DNA of 64,000 nt from Hyalella azteca (GCF_000764305.2 NW_025930689.1:62001-126000), one strand, 5' to 3'; numbered from the stretch's first letter, positions 47,301 through 58,720 are shown. A program made the numbers and translations. Notes: generated by a model not told the origin, from the letters alone.

Positions 47301-48068
47301 CTCAGATGGTGCAATACAAGCAGCCATTATCGCTACAACTGCATCCGGACTCTCCACAATACCTTCAGACACACGAGTATCTCCAACCACAGCAGTTCTC
47401 CTCAAGTCATCACCAGGCACTGCGAGCGTTTACAGGGTCTCAGCAATACCTTCATTCCTCGCTACAAGCTCCTCAGGCAACACGTCTCCACCACTCTGCC
47501 TCGTTCCAGGTGCCCAGTCATCACCATCAGACACCTTACCAAAGAAACCTCCAGTTCCAGCATTCCGTGATGAACCCACAGCTCTCTGCATCCTGCCCTA
47601 AATTCAACCAACTGACCTACCCTCTCACGTCGATCTCCTACCCTGACCTGCATGATATCGACGCGCAGGTTTTACCCGAGTCTCAACCCCGCTTGTCTTT
47701 CCCAGTCATGCCCGAGCATAGAGCCTCCCCAAGACTACCTGCCCCACCCATGAACCCTCCCACTTCCCCCTACTACACGTCTCTCTCTCGCCTCCAGCCT
47801 CCCGAAGGAGGCGTGTACCGGGAGCCCCCAATGCTCAACGACAAGCTCTTCCCTCGTGACGCGGTCTGGAACGAAGATGGCGTGGGCATCTCTGGCACCA
47901 TCGGGCCGGGCAACATCAGCAACGGCCTCGTGGGCACCAAGGGGCCACACGTGCAGGTCCGAGGCCTCGTCTACGACAACAGGAGCTCCAAGGACCGGTC
48001 GCATCTGCTCGACGGCATCAGCTTCGAGGCTCGCGGGGGCGAGATGCTCGCCGTCATGGCCACCGATG
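35274..48068 (+). CDS. ABCG8: ABCG8-like ABC half-transporter, 5' five exons; C-terminal part outside window
   Basis: Second half-transporter gene, head-to-head with the ABCG5-like gene. Exons: 35274-35367, 36714-36879, 37142-37406, 41848-41991 and ~46715-48068 (about 674 residues if the last exon starts at 46715). The N-terminal part carries DLHAWSIYRQNLNTDFTDSA and RYSIPHSSVLDHR, which I remember as conserved in arthropod ABCG8-like (CG31121-type) proteins. A long Ser/Gln/His/Pro/Tyr-rich stretch follows. The NBD begins only near residue 634 (HVQVRGLVYDN, LLDGISFEARGGEMLAVMATD), and the window's last exon ends inside a degenerate Walker A (MATDG instead of GxxGxGK). The likely partner is the minus-strand product, as a lipid/sterol-exporting heterodimer. 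Its remaining NBD and six helices must be encoded beyond 48068; I found no further convincing exon up to 64000. Confidence 0.87.
36590..36713 (+). repeat. Acceptor-derived repeat before ABCG8-like exon 2
   Basis: Five consecutive copies of a 26-29-bp unit, each ending CCCCAG (or CACCAG) followed by ACC. AG dinucleotides precede 36603, 36630, 36656, 36685 and the real exon start 36714. The real exon begins CCCCCAG|ACCCGG, the copies CCCCCAG|ACCCCAC. Confidence 0.9.
36714..36879 (+). CDS. ABCG8: ABCG8-like exon 2
   Basis: 166 nt, phase 1 to 2. Reads HPATMTEDLHAWSIYRQNLN, then TDFTDSALGSSDKTPLPYGN and FLLKEATVQAILNNPR. The best-conserved part of the N-terminal region. Donor CCCCAG|GTGCTG. Confidence 0.93.
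37061..37117 (+). repeat. 27-bp duplication before exon 3 acceptor
   Basis: Two copies of AACCGTGTCTCCCCACTCCC + CAAACAT, immediately before the exon 3 polypyrimidine tract. Confidence 0.85.
37142..37406 (+). CDS. ABCG8: ABCG8-like exon 3
   Basis: 265 nt, phase 2 to 0. Reads YAPKSELGSNMYTYLKFGLP, RVFPPNEGREASSGYDSSDD, then an R/G/S-rich stretch and RSKSNPDLLHARDWS, ending PIRRPK at the first AAG|GTTTGT donor. This end is the first unit of a 55-bp tandem repeat, so the exact donor in use cannot be told from sequence. The first one is chosen because it gives phase 0 and joins exon 4 in frame. Confidence 0.85.
37371..37745 (+). repeat. Donor-containing 55-bp repeat, ~7 copies
   Basis: Unit from CCTCCACACATCCACTCCCC through CATCAGGAGACCCAAG|GTTTGTTGTCCTCCTCTTCC. 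Copies start at 37371, 37426, 37481, 37536 and 37591, plus shorter diverged copies; the last has AAG|ATTTGT. Each intact copy repeats 36 bases of exon 3 end plus its 5' splice site. 55 is not a multiple of 3, so each successive donor shifts the frame by one. Confidence 0.96.
37746..38673. other. Intron 3 of ABCG8-like gene, left part
   Basis: AT-rich, no exon or element recognised. Confidence 0.55.
38798..39490 (-). pseudogene. Mariner-like transposase, C-terminal half, frameshifted
   Basis: Two overlapping frames: 39490-38995 (with FSHEKISNVKHHF and VMVWAAV) and 39154-38798 (FQQDSAPSHGAK, WLPSSPDLNPLDFGIW, ending DADGGHIE). The second catalytic Asp (QQDSAPSH) and the Asp of NPLD are separated by 37 residues, the DD37D (maT-like) spacing. 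A frameshift near 39150 and loss of the N-terminal half make it a pseudogene. Confidence 0.85.
39652..40341 (-). pseudogene. LINE reverse transcriptase, thumb/C-terminal fragment
   Basis: 229 codons, continuous from MRRHGCNERVM to SLSNPVEV. Matches the C-terminal pattern of CR1/L2-like elements (KDLGVYVD..FSKHV, ERLKIMKLPSLSYRRLRGDL, MWNSLPDDIVGAPSMNAFK). The last 60 codons correspond to the fragments at 1752 and 24870. Confidence 0.88.
40387..40815 (-). pseudogene. LINE reverse transcriptase, palm domain fragment
   Basis: Begins around NDWTRLLDEREPVDALYLDF, includes the AFDSVPHERLL, GVPQGSVLGP and SMYADDTKVYN motifs, and stops after SLVNWADT. Codons upstream of NDW are flanking sequence, not LINE. 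Confidence 0.88.
40959..41694. other. Intron 3 of ABCG8-like gene, right part
   Basis: AT-rich; no exon, element or array recognised. Confidence 0.55.
41695..41847 (+). repeat. Duplicated 3' splice-site block before exon 4
   Basis: Three copies of CCTCCTGCCCG at 41695, 41758 and 41831. The second and third continue CCACAG|AGTTCGAGTGAAGC (41775) and CCCCAG|AGTTCGAGTGAAGC (41848), i.e. the acceptor plus the first 14 exon bases are duplicated 73 bp upstream. Reading from the upstream acceptor reaches a TAA after 15 codons. Confidence 0.92.
41848..41991 (+). CDS. ABCG8: ABCG8-like exon 4
   Basis: 144 nt, 48 codons, phase 0 to 0. Reads SSSEANLLAAPEFGRRRGGR, then SSKLTGSQMSLLSRQSRRSR and QNGAIFNQ. 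Arg/Ser-rich with no known domain. Donor CCAG|GTTAGA. Accepted because the frame continues from exon 3 and the splice sites fit. Confidence 0.75.
41992..46714. other. Intron 4 of ABCG8-like gene (or undetected small exon)
   Basis: AT-rich. Diverged CTAGATC/TTAGTCTTTGTTATGCGTTA repeats (~42950-43260) and a short ATCATGGACACAA repeat (44610-44700). No exon recognised; ORFs at 43877-44122 and 44129-44428 show no motif. Confidence 0.5.
46715..48068 (+). CDS. ABCG8: ABCG8-like exon 5 (low-complexity region and start of NBD)
   Basis: About 1354 nt, ends phase 1 at GATG|GTGAGT. The 5' edge is uncertain: 46715 (after GGTAAAG) and 46709 keep phase 0 with exon 4, while the better-looking CTCACAG at 46696 does not and meets a stop. 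Contains VERRPRMRSSLQRSSSR, LHRSASYAHGLPY, KQRVRRRRLARDG, then a roughly 250-residue S/Q/H/P/Y-rich segment (47100-47840), and finally the NBD start HVQVRGLVYDN, LLDGISFEARGGEMLAVMAT. Overlapping minus-strand ORFs are shadows. Confidence 0.85.
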
Positions 48069-48074
48069 GTGAGT

Positions 48075-48375
48075 ACTCACTTTACTTGTTGAGTGGTGTA
48101 ATTTTTTTGGCTGCTCATCATACTTACTTTTGATGTTGATTGGTGTACTTTGTGCTGGCCGCGCACTACATTTACTTTTGATGTTGAGTGGTGTTCTTTT
48201 TGTTGGCTGCGAACCATACTTACTACTTTTGATGTATAGTGGTGTTATTTTTGTCGGCTGCGAATCATACCTACTTTTGATGTTGAGTCATGTTTTTTTC
48301 TTCATTGCGCATCATACTTTCTTTTGATGTTGAGTGATGTTCTTTGTGTTGGTTGCGCATCATACTTACTTTTGA
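48075..48375. repeat. ~50-bp repeat at the exon 5 donor, ~6 copies
   Basis: Units of CTTACTTTTGATGTTGAGTG + GTGTTCTTTTTGTTGGCTGCGCATCATA with substitutions, starting within about 10 nt of the donor. Confidence 0.93.
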
Positions 48376-50185
48376 CCAGACAATGCCTCATGTTGTTTTC
48401 CAATGTGTATCATGATGCCTGCGAATGTTTTGCTTATATTTTGTATATATTCACTTCAGATATTCACTCCCGGTGCTTCTGAGTGATACTCAATGCGTAA
48501 ATGGGCCATTATTGATACTGTTGTCAATCGTTTATCAACAATATAAACAATATTCACCGACAAATTCAATCGAAAATGGGTTTTAAATGTTTTCACAAGA
48601 GATACCAAGAACTATCAAATATTTTTATCTCTATTTTTGCTATCGATTGCATTTAATAGGTAAATTTCATAATGAGGGCCTAATTTGTAATTTTTTTGCA
48701 GCGAATACTGCAATTTTTGTTCTATCAAGATCTTAATTTCGTACAATAATTTCCCCACTTCCTAAACATCCATCCCTACTAATTTTGTATCATTTTCTGT
48801 ATTCAGTAAAGCCTTGCCTTGCCTCGCCTGCTCCTTACACCCGCCCATCAAGTCACTTCCTCAATAGCGCCACTGCGCCTGCAGCAGCGCCTGCGTCGGG
48901 TGTCGTTATAATCATAAGAATGGCGTGTCGCTAGAGGATATTTAAAGTAATCCGGTTGCCACTCCTAATGTCGCCGGAAGCTCGAGTTGTTAAAGCACTC
49001 GTATATCGCGCCCTGAATTACTATCTTGAAGATTAACGTGTATATAAACGGCTGAGACATAAGCCCAACAATTGAGCGCTATATGTGAGCGTGTGAAACT
49101 TTCTTCTTGTTCAGATGCGGTTGAGATACTAGCCACTAAAGCTTTCAATTGTATTTTTTCATTCTTTGCATTGTAAATATTGATCAAATTCTGATAAAGC
49201 AAACATGCGTGTTGACGCTCATTCTGTCTCCACCCAAAGTCCGTTTTAGTTGACTGCTAAATTATTGAGAATCCCTGAAGCTTATCCTACAACCGTCGGA
49301 TCAGAGTCCATGAAGGACTTTAAACAGTATTTTCTCATAATTTTACGCGCTTGCCGCCAGTTGTTGACACAGACAGCGGAAGCTGACAACATCTCACAGC
49401 GTTCGTCACGGCTGCGTCTGCAGTTCCAGCACTCGTTCCGCGTCGCAAACTGCCACTCAGTCCATCGTGTCCGCTGGACAGTCCTGGAAAAATGTTCGCA
49501 AATTGAGCTCGCAAGTTTTCTGGCGTTGCAATTGAAGGTTCGGATTGACACTCCGTTTAAATTGCGTCAAATAACAGCTTGTAGCATGCCGCCTTTTACG
49601 CGAGGTTGTAGAGTGTTGTGTTAGCGACCTGACCTCAGAATGGATCTTGGGTCGGAAGGCGACCATCAAGCTTATGACTTGGAAATCATCTTCAGTTCAT
49701 CTGTGGATTATAAGTCAAGTTATGAACTGAATCCGCCCGTCCGGGATGAGAAGTTATTATATCGATTTTCATAGACATAACGGTCTCTTCATTTATTGTA
49801 AATTTGAATTAGTATGTTAATGAACAATGATATTAATGTGTAAAAAAGATTAATAGGTCATATTACATAGAATATTTATTTGCAAAATGTATCCAACTTT
49901 ACGCCTGCTACTCATTTAAAAAAGCAGCAGAATCATGCGTGGTTATGCAGCCTCTACAGTGGCCGTTGTTCTCGGGGTGTGATTGCCTCAATCGGCAACT
50001 TGACTGTATTTCAGTCGAGTACTGCAGTTGCATGTGCCGTAATTACAGTCGCTACAGCTGTGCATCAGTCCAGTGTTGCAGTCGCTGCAAATTACAGCAG
50101 CTGTAATTACGGCTGTCTAGCGCTGCAGTGTCGTGGCCCAAGGCTCCGCCAAAGGAACAGCAAAGTGGCCTCTCCGGAGGGTCTT
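48376..50185. other. No exon recognised
   Basis: AT-rich; short ORFs at 49250-49624 without motifs. TGCAGT/GTAATTACAG-type imperfect repeats at 50010-50130. Confidence 0.5.
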
Positions 50186-50187
50186 CC

Positions 50188-50455
50188 GAGACTCGTCTCA
50201 AGCTTCTGAGATGAGCCTCAACGGGAGACCCTGCGAGGCTCGTCTCAAGCCACTGAGACGAGCCTCACTGAAGTTACGAGACTCGTCTCAAGCCACAAAG
50301 ATGAGCCTCAGCGGAAGGCCCTACGAGGCTCGTCTCAAGCCACCGAGACGAGCCTCACCGTAGGGCCTTACGAGACTCGTCTCAACCCCTTAAGACCAGC
50401 ATAAGGTGAGAGCCGGCGAGGCTCGTCTCGACATCTTAAGACAGAGCCTCGCTCT
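50188..50455. repeat. Tandem array of hairpins
   Basis: Five units of about 45-55 bp, each GAGRCTCGTCTCA - 6-nt loop (AGCCAC) - TGAGACGAGCCTC. The second unit (from 50236) is a perfect 13-bp stem; the others have one or more mismatches. The last unit is degraded. Confidence 0.88.
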
Positions 50456-53400
50456 ACCTGCAGCTCCTCCTTAAGACTCGAAGTTCGTTTCATTCGATTT
50501 TGTTCCTCAGTACAAGTTGCAATCTGCGTGCATGCCGCAAGCATGTTGAATGTGGCATTTAATTCGTTTTCTGCAATTATTTCTCCATCTGCATTTTTTC
50601 ATGGGGGAAGTGCTCCTAATGCTGCCGTTATTTCGTTTTCTGCAGGTTTATATATCAACATTAGGTAAAATCTGGTTGGTCTAAAATCACTCGTCAAGTC
50701 CCCAAACCAAACTAAAATAAAACCCTACAAAAATCATCGGTTATTGACCGGTCTTTCGCAGTAACTCTGAGTACCCTACTTTATTTCGTGGTAAGGATCA
50801 TTAATATTTTCATGTGATTTATACATACTTTTTTAAGACAAGAATATATTTAGTGTCATGACACTGTAACAGCTGGAGTCCTGGAGATCTATCAGACTAC
50901 TTAACATATAAAAAACACGAATATCACACTTTAAAACAAGTTATTTAAATTTAAACGTAATTTGCTTCATTTTTTTGGGCCTATCGCTCATTTCAAAGCT
51001 GCTACAAAAATTTATCTCTACAATGAAGGCGTTTCCCATTATCATCCCACATTTGCATTATATTCACTCCATCATTTCACTGCATAGCGTTTATCGCAGA
51101 TCGAGAAAGCGTAAATGCTCGCGTAAGTGTATTGTTTTCTTCGTTATAAAAATTCTTTTTTTTTGCTTTAGGCCACCAACGTCGACGCTTCGCTGCGCGA
51201 GTCGCAGTTTCCCCTCTTGCTTTCTTCCGTGTCAGTAAAAACCTGCTCGTGAACTCTGAAAAATAAAAATACTGGAACGATGTCTGATCCTCAATAACAA
51301 ACCCAGTTAAAAACAACAAGCCACTGTATGCGTATGGTTTCTTCTTTTTTTATGTATTTATTGCTGTCAAATCTGACATGTGTAGATAGCCCTTGGCTAC
51401 GCATTATAAATTTTTTACTGAAAGAAAAAATATATTTGGATGTTCCTCCTTCGATGATTTTAACTTTATAAAATGTCCAGCATCAATAAATAAAACATCA
51501 TATGATAAAATGACTCATTTAAAGCTTGTCGTATAAGGTTGTTTCTTAGCATCGATAGCAGATTATTTGCCCGATCGGTGGTGCAAAAAACTTTTAACAA
51601 CGGTCGTCTACGAAAATCATGGGTCATCGCCCACCTCCTCATCAATTTCTCGTCTACACTCTATGACTTGTTAAAGCTGCCGTGAATCCTCGGACAAAGA
51701 CCCGTTCGGCCGTTACGACCCAGTTCAGCTGCCACGGATCTTCGGACAAAGGCCCGTCTGCCCGTCACGACCGTTACAGCTTCTTCGTGTGATGCGATGG
51801 CTCGACAGGCCATCCTTCTCGGGCTATCGCGTCCGATTCGATCAGCGCGTTCGTCTCCCTGCACATTCTTGATCGTTTTCCGTAATCAAAATTGCCTTCT
51901 GTGCCAAAAATGAGAGCCGGGCGGGGAGCCGTTCTTCGGCCACCTAAAATCCGCCGGCGATTTGCACCGGGCATTTTTCTCCAGCGAGCTTCTCCATTGA
52001 ACTGAGAAAGGGAACGAACCTTCACCGGAACGCGAATAGATTTTTTATATTGATATGACAGGATAATGAATTTGTTGCTTGAGGCAAATAAGCATTTTTT
52101 CGTTGACTTGAATGTATCCGGGCTTAATAGACATGAAAATAGGGTATGAGTCATCATTTTTGGTCATTGGTATTATTCTGGTTACTTTAAAAAATTTTCG
52201 GCATTGGTAATCATATTTGAGGCTCAGCAAGCAGCAAGTTTCTGTGCATACTGAAACGACATTTTGCGGACGAGTTTCAATAACGCCAACACGTGCAGCT
52301 GCTGAAACTCGTTTAGCTGAGAAAAACAATTGATGTATAATTATTTAATGACTTCTTTTGTAGCGAAATGATTTACATTTGATTCTTCATTCGGAACAAA
52401 CTGATTTGGATCAAACACTCGGACTTGACGAGATCGAGAAATAATGCAATTTTATAAGCAGATTTTCGCATATTCATACCTAATCGCGAGGCAAATGCCA
52501 ATGTTGTATTATAGGAACTTTCTGACTAACGCTTTTCTTCTCGTATTTGTTAGATTGTATGAGGTGCTATGAAACTTCAGCAACCTCGACGTCGCCTATT
52601 TGGTTCAGCCAGCTCTTTAGGTTCGTCGGACTGTGAAGCTCGCTCCGTTGCAGGCATTGAAGGAAAGAGGCTCAATAATTACGGCGTCGTCATCAGTCAA
52701 TCACCTATCAGGTCATGAAGAGAGCCAGACATCCGACGACACAAAACAGTCATTTCAAACTCAAATTTCGAGCAGCTCAGTATTTTGGGAGGGAAACTTA
52801 AAGCAACGTCGGCGATGCCCACGCTCGCCAGAACCTGCTTGTTGTGAGCTCAGGGCGCCGCTAGCCCGCGGTATATGCTCTCTCCTACGCATCGCTTGTG
52901 CAGCGATGCTCGGTTGTGCGTGATATGTCTCTGTTCACCAATTCCGGTAATTTATTAAATTAGTAATTATCATATTTTTTGGAGTGCAAAATCTAGTTTA
53001 ATAACTGGGCGACCGTAAACTTGTACTCGAATTTATATTTTTTTCCATGTCGACGAAATTAATTTTTTTGCTGGCAGAAACACTAATATTGCGATCAATG
53101 CTGGGCAGAAGAATGTCAGCAGAACTCGAGTTGGTTATGCTGATACTTCAGCCCGATGTTCTGTGTTTTAAAGTAGAGAATATTTAGAAGCGGAAACTAT
53201 CTTTGTACTTGAAGCTTCACTCACCTCTCAAACTTGTTGAATTTTTCATTGAAGTACAAACAAGCGCACACACTTCCAATTATGGTAGTAATAAGATTTG
53301 AACATGCATCTATTGATCCCGTGCCATTGGCAGGAACTGGGTATTTTGTGAGACATCTCTTCAATATAAATTTCCCTAATTTCAGCTCCGGTCTTCATAA

Positions 53401-55045
53401 GTATTATTATCATGTGGAAGACGCTGCTATGCGAGACATCGTTTTCATGTCAGGCGGACTTTTTTGCCTGCCTGGAGCCCGCAAACTGCCTGGCAGAGCT
53501 GCCAGCGAACAGTAATAATGACAGAGCGCGTCTCTGTCCCTTCACTGCCAGACTTCTTCTGGAAGCGCGATTGTTGCCTCTCCTTTCTTAGAATTTTTGT
53601 CTTACCTGGTTTTTAAATATTTTGTAGCTTATCCTGAACCAAAGTCGATTTTCGAACCTGGTACTAGAACCTCAGAAATGTACGATTATTATGAAAGTTC
53701 TACAAAACGTTATTCTGGGTTTTGTTTATTTAGTTCAAAGTAAAGATTAAAAATTATTGGAATGCATATTTACAATGCCATTACAAAATTATATTCTAGT
53801 ATTCATTCTTTAACAGTATTCTGCCGGCCTTCATTGCTATACTTAATTATTTATGCTATTGCGATTTTTTACGTGTCGTTTCCATGTTAATTTGTTTATC
53901 CGAAAAGTCGTGGCTCATTTTTGGACGAATAGCGACCTACCAGAATTTTACGTGGCGTATCACACAATTAAGAAGCATCATATTAATTATAAATGGAATC
54001 CGAATAAAAAAATATACATGCATATTCTGGTCCACTATTATAAAAGGCACAATGTTTGTATTGCCGAACTCACCTGCCTCCCAGAAGAAATGTTCGTGGC
54101 GGTGAGCAGAGCACGAGGTTTTCTGCACCTTCTTTAGTCGCCAACGCGGGTGTGTGAGAAGTTCATATCCTATATAAAACTGAAGCTGTGCCTTTGTCAG
54201 CCGATCGTCGGCCGCTCATTCCGCCTTATACAAAGAGGATGTGATTTGTAATAGAGTAGCTGGCGACTTGAATGAGCGATTGCCCTTCGTTTACGAAATG
54301 GAGCGCATCATGTGATTTTCTGCTTCACAGCTCCGCTGTAGTGGTAGTGATGATGTGATGAAGGATGTGATGATGGAGGTGATGAAGAATGCGATGAGAG
54401 ACGTGGGAGCAGATGATATGAAATCAGTCGTTAGGGCGACCCTGCATTGAGTTATGTAGCGGCCAGGTTTTCTCAAGAAACGATCTATATGACAGCACCT
54501 AAACTTTGTAGAGGAATAGAAACGTATAATAAATAGACGAGGTGAACTCAGAGAAAACACATAGAACATGAAAACGGCGTAGTGAAAAAACGACCTCAAA
54601 AACACGTAAAAAAACGTTCAGAACATAAACGACACAGAGAACACAGATGACGTATAGAGAACACAGAACAACATAAACCGAGTGAGGGATCGTATAAAGC
54701 AGGCGTTTAACTGACGAGAAGTTTCATGACGTTTATTCTAGCAACTCTCACATTATTAACCAGCCAATTTATGCTTAGGAGAAGCAATCACTGCAATGAT
54801 GTAATCAAATTAAGTCTAGACTTGATCATAATGATGGCGCTCCAAGATCGTGGGCCTCAGCTTCGTTATGCGTGATGGCGGCGCCGGTTAGTTCTTTGGC
54901 TTGTAATGGAGAGCGTAATGACGCTGCTTAGTATCCTATTGCTCAAGGGAGCTCATATATAATAGCGCTGTTAGGGCTCTATGTTATTAAGTACTTGTAA
55001 TAGCTTCGTTATTTCCGTAACGCCGTTGCGCAGCGCTCAAGACAT
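50456..55045. other. No gene recognised
   Basis: AT-rich; ORFs such as 52633-52923, 53234-53515 and 53853-54137 lack motifs and splice support. A GTGATGATGTGATGAAGGA simple repeat at 54345-54410. Confidence 0.5.
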
Positions 55046-55049
55046 TCCA

Positions 55050-55215
55050 CTGTGTGGTGTGGTCTTAACATGCCAGGTGTGGTGGGGTCTTGACATGCCA
55101 GGTGTGGTGTGGTCTTAACATGCCAGGTGTGGTGTGGTCTTAACATGCCAGGTGTGGTGTGGTCTTAACATGCCAGGTGTGGTCTTAACATGTCAGGTGT
55201 GGTCTTAACATGCCA
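55050..55215. repeat. ~25-bp minisatellite, ~6 copies
   Basis: Unit GTGTGGTCTTAACATGCCAG + GTGTG, with deletions in the last copies. Confidence 0.95.
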
Positions 55216-58200
55216 AGTATCATGCCCGGCCGCTGGTATAGAGGCACCCACAGGTCGGGGTTCAGGCCGCATTTAACTGTGCATGCCAGGTTATTATCCC
55301 TAGAGAAGAGCAGCGCCCACTTCCCTCACATCATCCCCCGGATGCTCAAGATGTGCTATAATTATTGCCCTATTTTTTCCTAGTGTTTTTCGAGGCCCGG
55401 TATAAGGTTGCTGAACTTTTTATTAACGCACTACATGTTAAATACCGCCATCATTGATTAAACGCAGCGCTAAATTTTGTATTTTTGATTTAGTTTTTTT
55501 CAGTTTTATTTGATCATGCTGGAAACGAAGACTGCAAAATAATAAGCAATTTTATAATCGGAACTGCGAGGATCAAAACTCCAATCATGACATGATTTGA
55601 ATAATCAAAAGTATATAAAGTTAGTTCATTTATTAATAATTCTGAACATTGATGAACCCTAGTCAATTATTGTTCTATTCTTCACATTACGATTATTAAA
55701 CTATGTATATACAACTTTTTTCAGTATCTTGTTGGATATTTTCCTTCGGCTAATAACGCCAATGCTGTTGCCAAACTTATGCTATACTGTATCTCTGTTT
55801 CTTGTGGTGTTTTATTTAGCTGTTAAAATAAACATAAATAAACATAAATGGCGCTTCTTAATAATAATAATGGCCTTTCTTAATAAAAAACATAATTTGC
55901 GTTTCTTAATAAACTCGTTGATGACTGCTTAGCGTTGAGGTTATTTTGCTGCTTCACATGATAATTATTTCATTTATTACATTAAGGTCCATTTATACGA
56001 CTGTTTTACTGGACTGAATGATTAGCATCGCATTTATTGAGGCTGATCACTCGATTAACGATAATTTTAATCTGCTGAAGTTGTTCTGCTTCTGGCTAAG
56101 TTGGGTCAAACTTCCAGCTTCTTTGTGTTTAGTCCCACTTTAAGCATTTCTTAACGAGCAGTTTTGAGACAGGTCTTTATAATCAATCCATCGTAGGAGC
56201 GTCGACTGCCGCCCTGCATTGACTGGCTTATTATAGTTGCGTTAGAAGCCTGCATGATATTGCTACCAGATCTAATTTAGCCTGCCTAGTTTTTCAACTA
56301 TTCCGTAATATTGCAGTTGCACTCAGCACTGCGTAGTTAAAGTGACACTTGATCTGTCATGAAGCTCTCTAGTTCATCAAAACTTCGTGCTTCAGTTCTG
56401 ATTTTTATTTGAGGTACTCATTATTTATTTATTATTTATCACTCCATAGTCCGATGTGACGTGACAGTTTTTAATCTTGCGTCATCTCTATATTCCAGAT
56501 GCTCAAATGCGCACGACGATGAGTATCAGTTCTCATTAGTTGGACTAAATTAAAACAATGCATTTGTTTAGCACGAAGGTGCCCCGGTGATCTATCTGAT
56601 ATCAGGTTTTGATTTCCAACTTTCTCGAGTTAAGTACAGAAAAAGAGCTGACACAAATTCTCAGGGTAACGTTCTTCGGGCTTGCGCGCTATAACGGAAT
56701 TTTTGTCGATAATCGAGACTCGTTTTTGACACGTTTGTTGATAAAGCTTGGTTTATGGTTTGTGATATGAAAAGTTTTTCAGATATATTTCAAATGAAGC
56801 GCTTAAATTTCGAAAAAAATATTTATGAAGTTTATAATTGTCTTCTTGAAGTTTGCTTTCTTCACTCATCCTAAAACAGGAAGTCACGATGCTGTCATGT
56901 AAAAAAAAATTATGTGAAATGTTAACGTTTAAAAGAATTGCTTTTGATTATGGCAGGAATAAACTTAATTGACTGTCCAGCCTATAAGTTAAATAATATA
57001 TTGTCTTGTGCTATTATGTTATAAAACACATGTTCTACTGCACATGCCTCACATATGCGGTGCCGTCTGCGGTCGCAGGGTGGACCGCGTGCCGACACCC
57101 GCTGTGTGTGTGACTGCGAACGATGTATCCGCGCAGCGTGTGATGCCGTTGGCGCATCTACTGTGAATAACGCTATAAATAACGGTTCAGCTATTTCTAA
57201 GTTTGAATTTGATTTGAAATATTTCGTTGCTCTAGCCTCAAACTTGTGATTTTCTAATGATACACAAATAAAAAAGATTCAATTAATTTATTTTTAAACT
57301 TTTCTCCATTTCCGGAGTTCTCCTTCTATTAACAGTAGAGTCAACTCGCAATTGGGCCTATAGGCAAGCTACTTCTACCTCGATTAAATGTAGAGGAAGT
57401 TTTCTCACGTAGCTTCCTGTGGTCACTCTTGAAGCTGTGCAATTTAGGAGCTGCTTCACGCGGGCATTTTTGTGCGAGACTGTAACTGCGGTCAAAAAAT
57501 AGTCGTCTCCACACCCGCTCCTGTGGGACTTTTGTGGCAAACTCGCGTGTCATCTCAACAAAACATCGTTAGAGTTGCAAGTCCTGGCGGCGTGTGGCCG
57601 TCGCATCTTTCTTGCGATGAGAAAATTCGTTTGTTCGAATCTGCCGTAAACATTCCGGATTCTTTGTGGTTCCTTAAAAAAAATTCGCGGCCGCAAACGT
57701 CGCTCCTTGGAACAAGACCGACAGCCATTTGCTACCGTCTCGTTTCGTGCTAATTCTTTTGTTGAGCCTCAAGGAAGTGCTAACTTTATAACATGAAAAA
57801 ATAATTGGAAAATGTAGCACCGATTACTTCAGAAGTTATGCGGTGGAAGCCAGTGCTCAATCCATTCAAATGAAACATTTGGTTTATGAATAAGTTGATC
57901 CATATTCGTTACAATAATGATTTAATGCGAATGAAAGCCTCTATTCAACTTATTTTTGCAGTGAATTGCATCATACGACAATTGGAATCAGGTTTTTCAA
58001 TTAATAACTTTCAGTTTTAAGATTTGACAATTTCGTCCAGAATTCCGGCCCTCTCAAGATTGTTTCATCGCCTTTCTCGTCATATTGGAAACATTCAAAT
58101 ATTCTGCGTTGATATTTTCAATTTCTTAAATGATTTCCAATCTTCCGTTGCAATTTCTCTTTTCAATAACCATCTTTTAGCGGTGAGGTCCGGCCTAAGC

Positions 58201-58509
58201 AGATTACTGTACCATACTTTGCAAATTTGTATCGTGCTGGAACCTCCAACTCTGCTTGGCCACGTATTAAACTTTGCAGTGAGCAACTTTTCTGAAAGTT
58301 CGCTTCCCATCTGGCGTTGCAGTATACAATTTGACCGAATAACTTCTCACGTGGAGGTGCTGCTTCCTAAGTATCAACATGAAGCATTGAAGTATCCGCG
58401 TCAAATTACTTCTTATCAGAGTACTAATGTGGCATTGCCGTCTCAAATTTTATCGGTTTGCTACTTTTCAGGCGTTACAGTCTCTAATTCTTTGGCATGC
58501 AATTAATTA
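55216..58509. other. No gene recognised
   Basis: AT-rich with simple TAATAAA-type blocks (55810-55920). ORFs at 57055-57249, 57472-57753 and 58024-58506 have no recognised family. Confidence 0.5.
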
Positions 58510-58720
58510 TGATTGGGCATTGCGGTTTCTAATTTTATCAGATTATTGCCTATATCTGGCGTTGCAATCTCCAATTCCATAGAATCATTTCCAAGTTATC
58601 GTTACAGTCTCCAATTCTATCGGACCACTACATATCTGACGTTGCAGTCTCCAATTCTATCGGATCACTACATATCTGACGTTGCAGTCTCCAAATACAT
58701 CCGATTGCTTCTGAGGGTGC
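58510..58720. repeat. ~40-bp minisatellite, ~5 copies
   Basis: Units around GTTGCAGTCTCCAATTCTAT + CGGATCACTACATATCTGAC. The last two full copies are identical, the earlier ones diverged, with scattered older relatives from about 58300. Followed by an AGTATCAGCATTGAGCT repeat (58740-58835). Confidence 0.9.
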
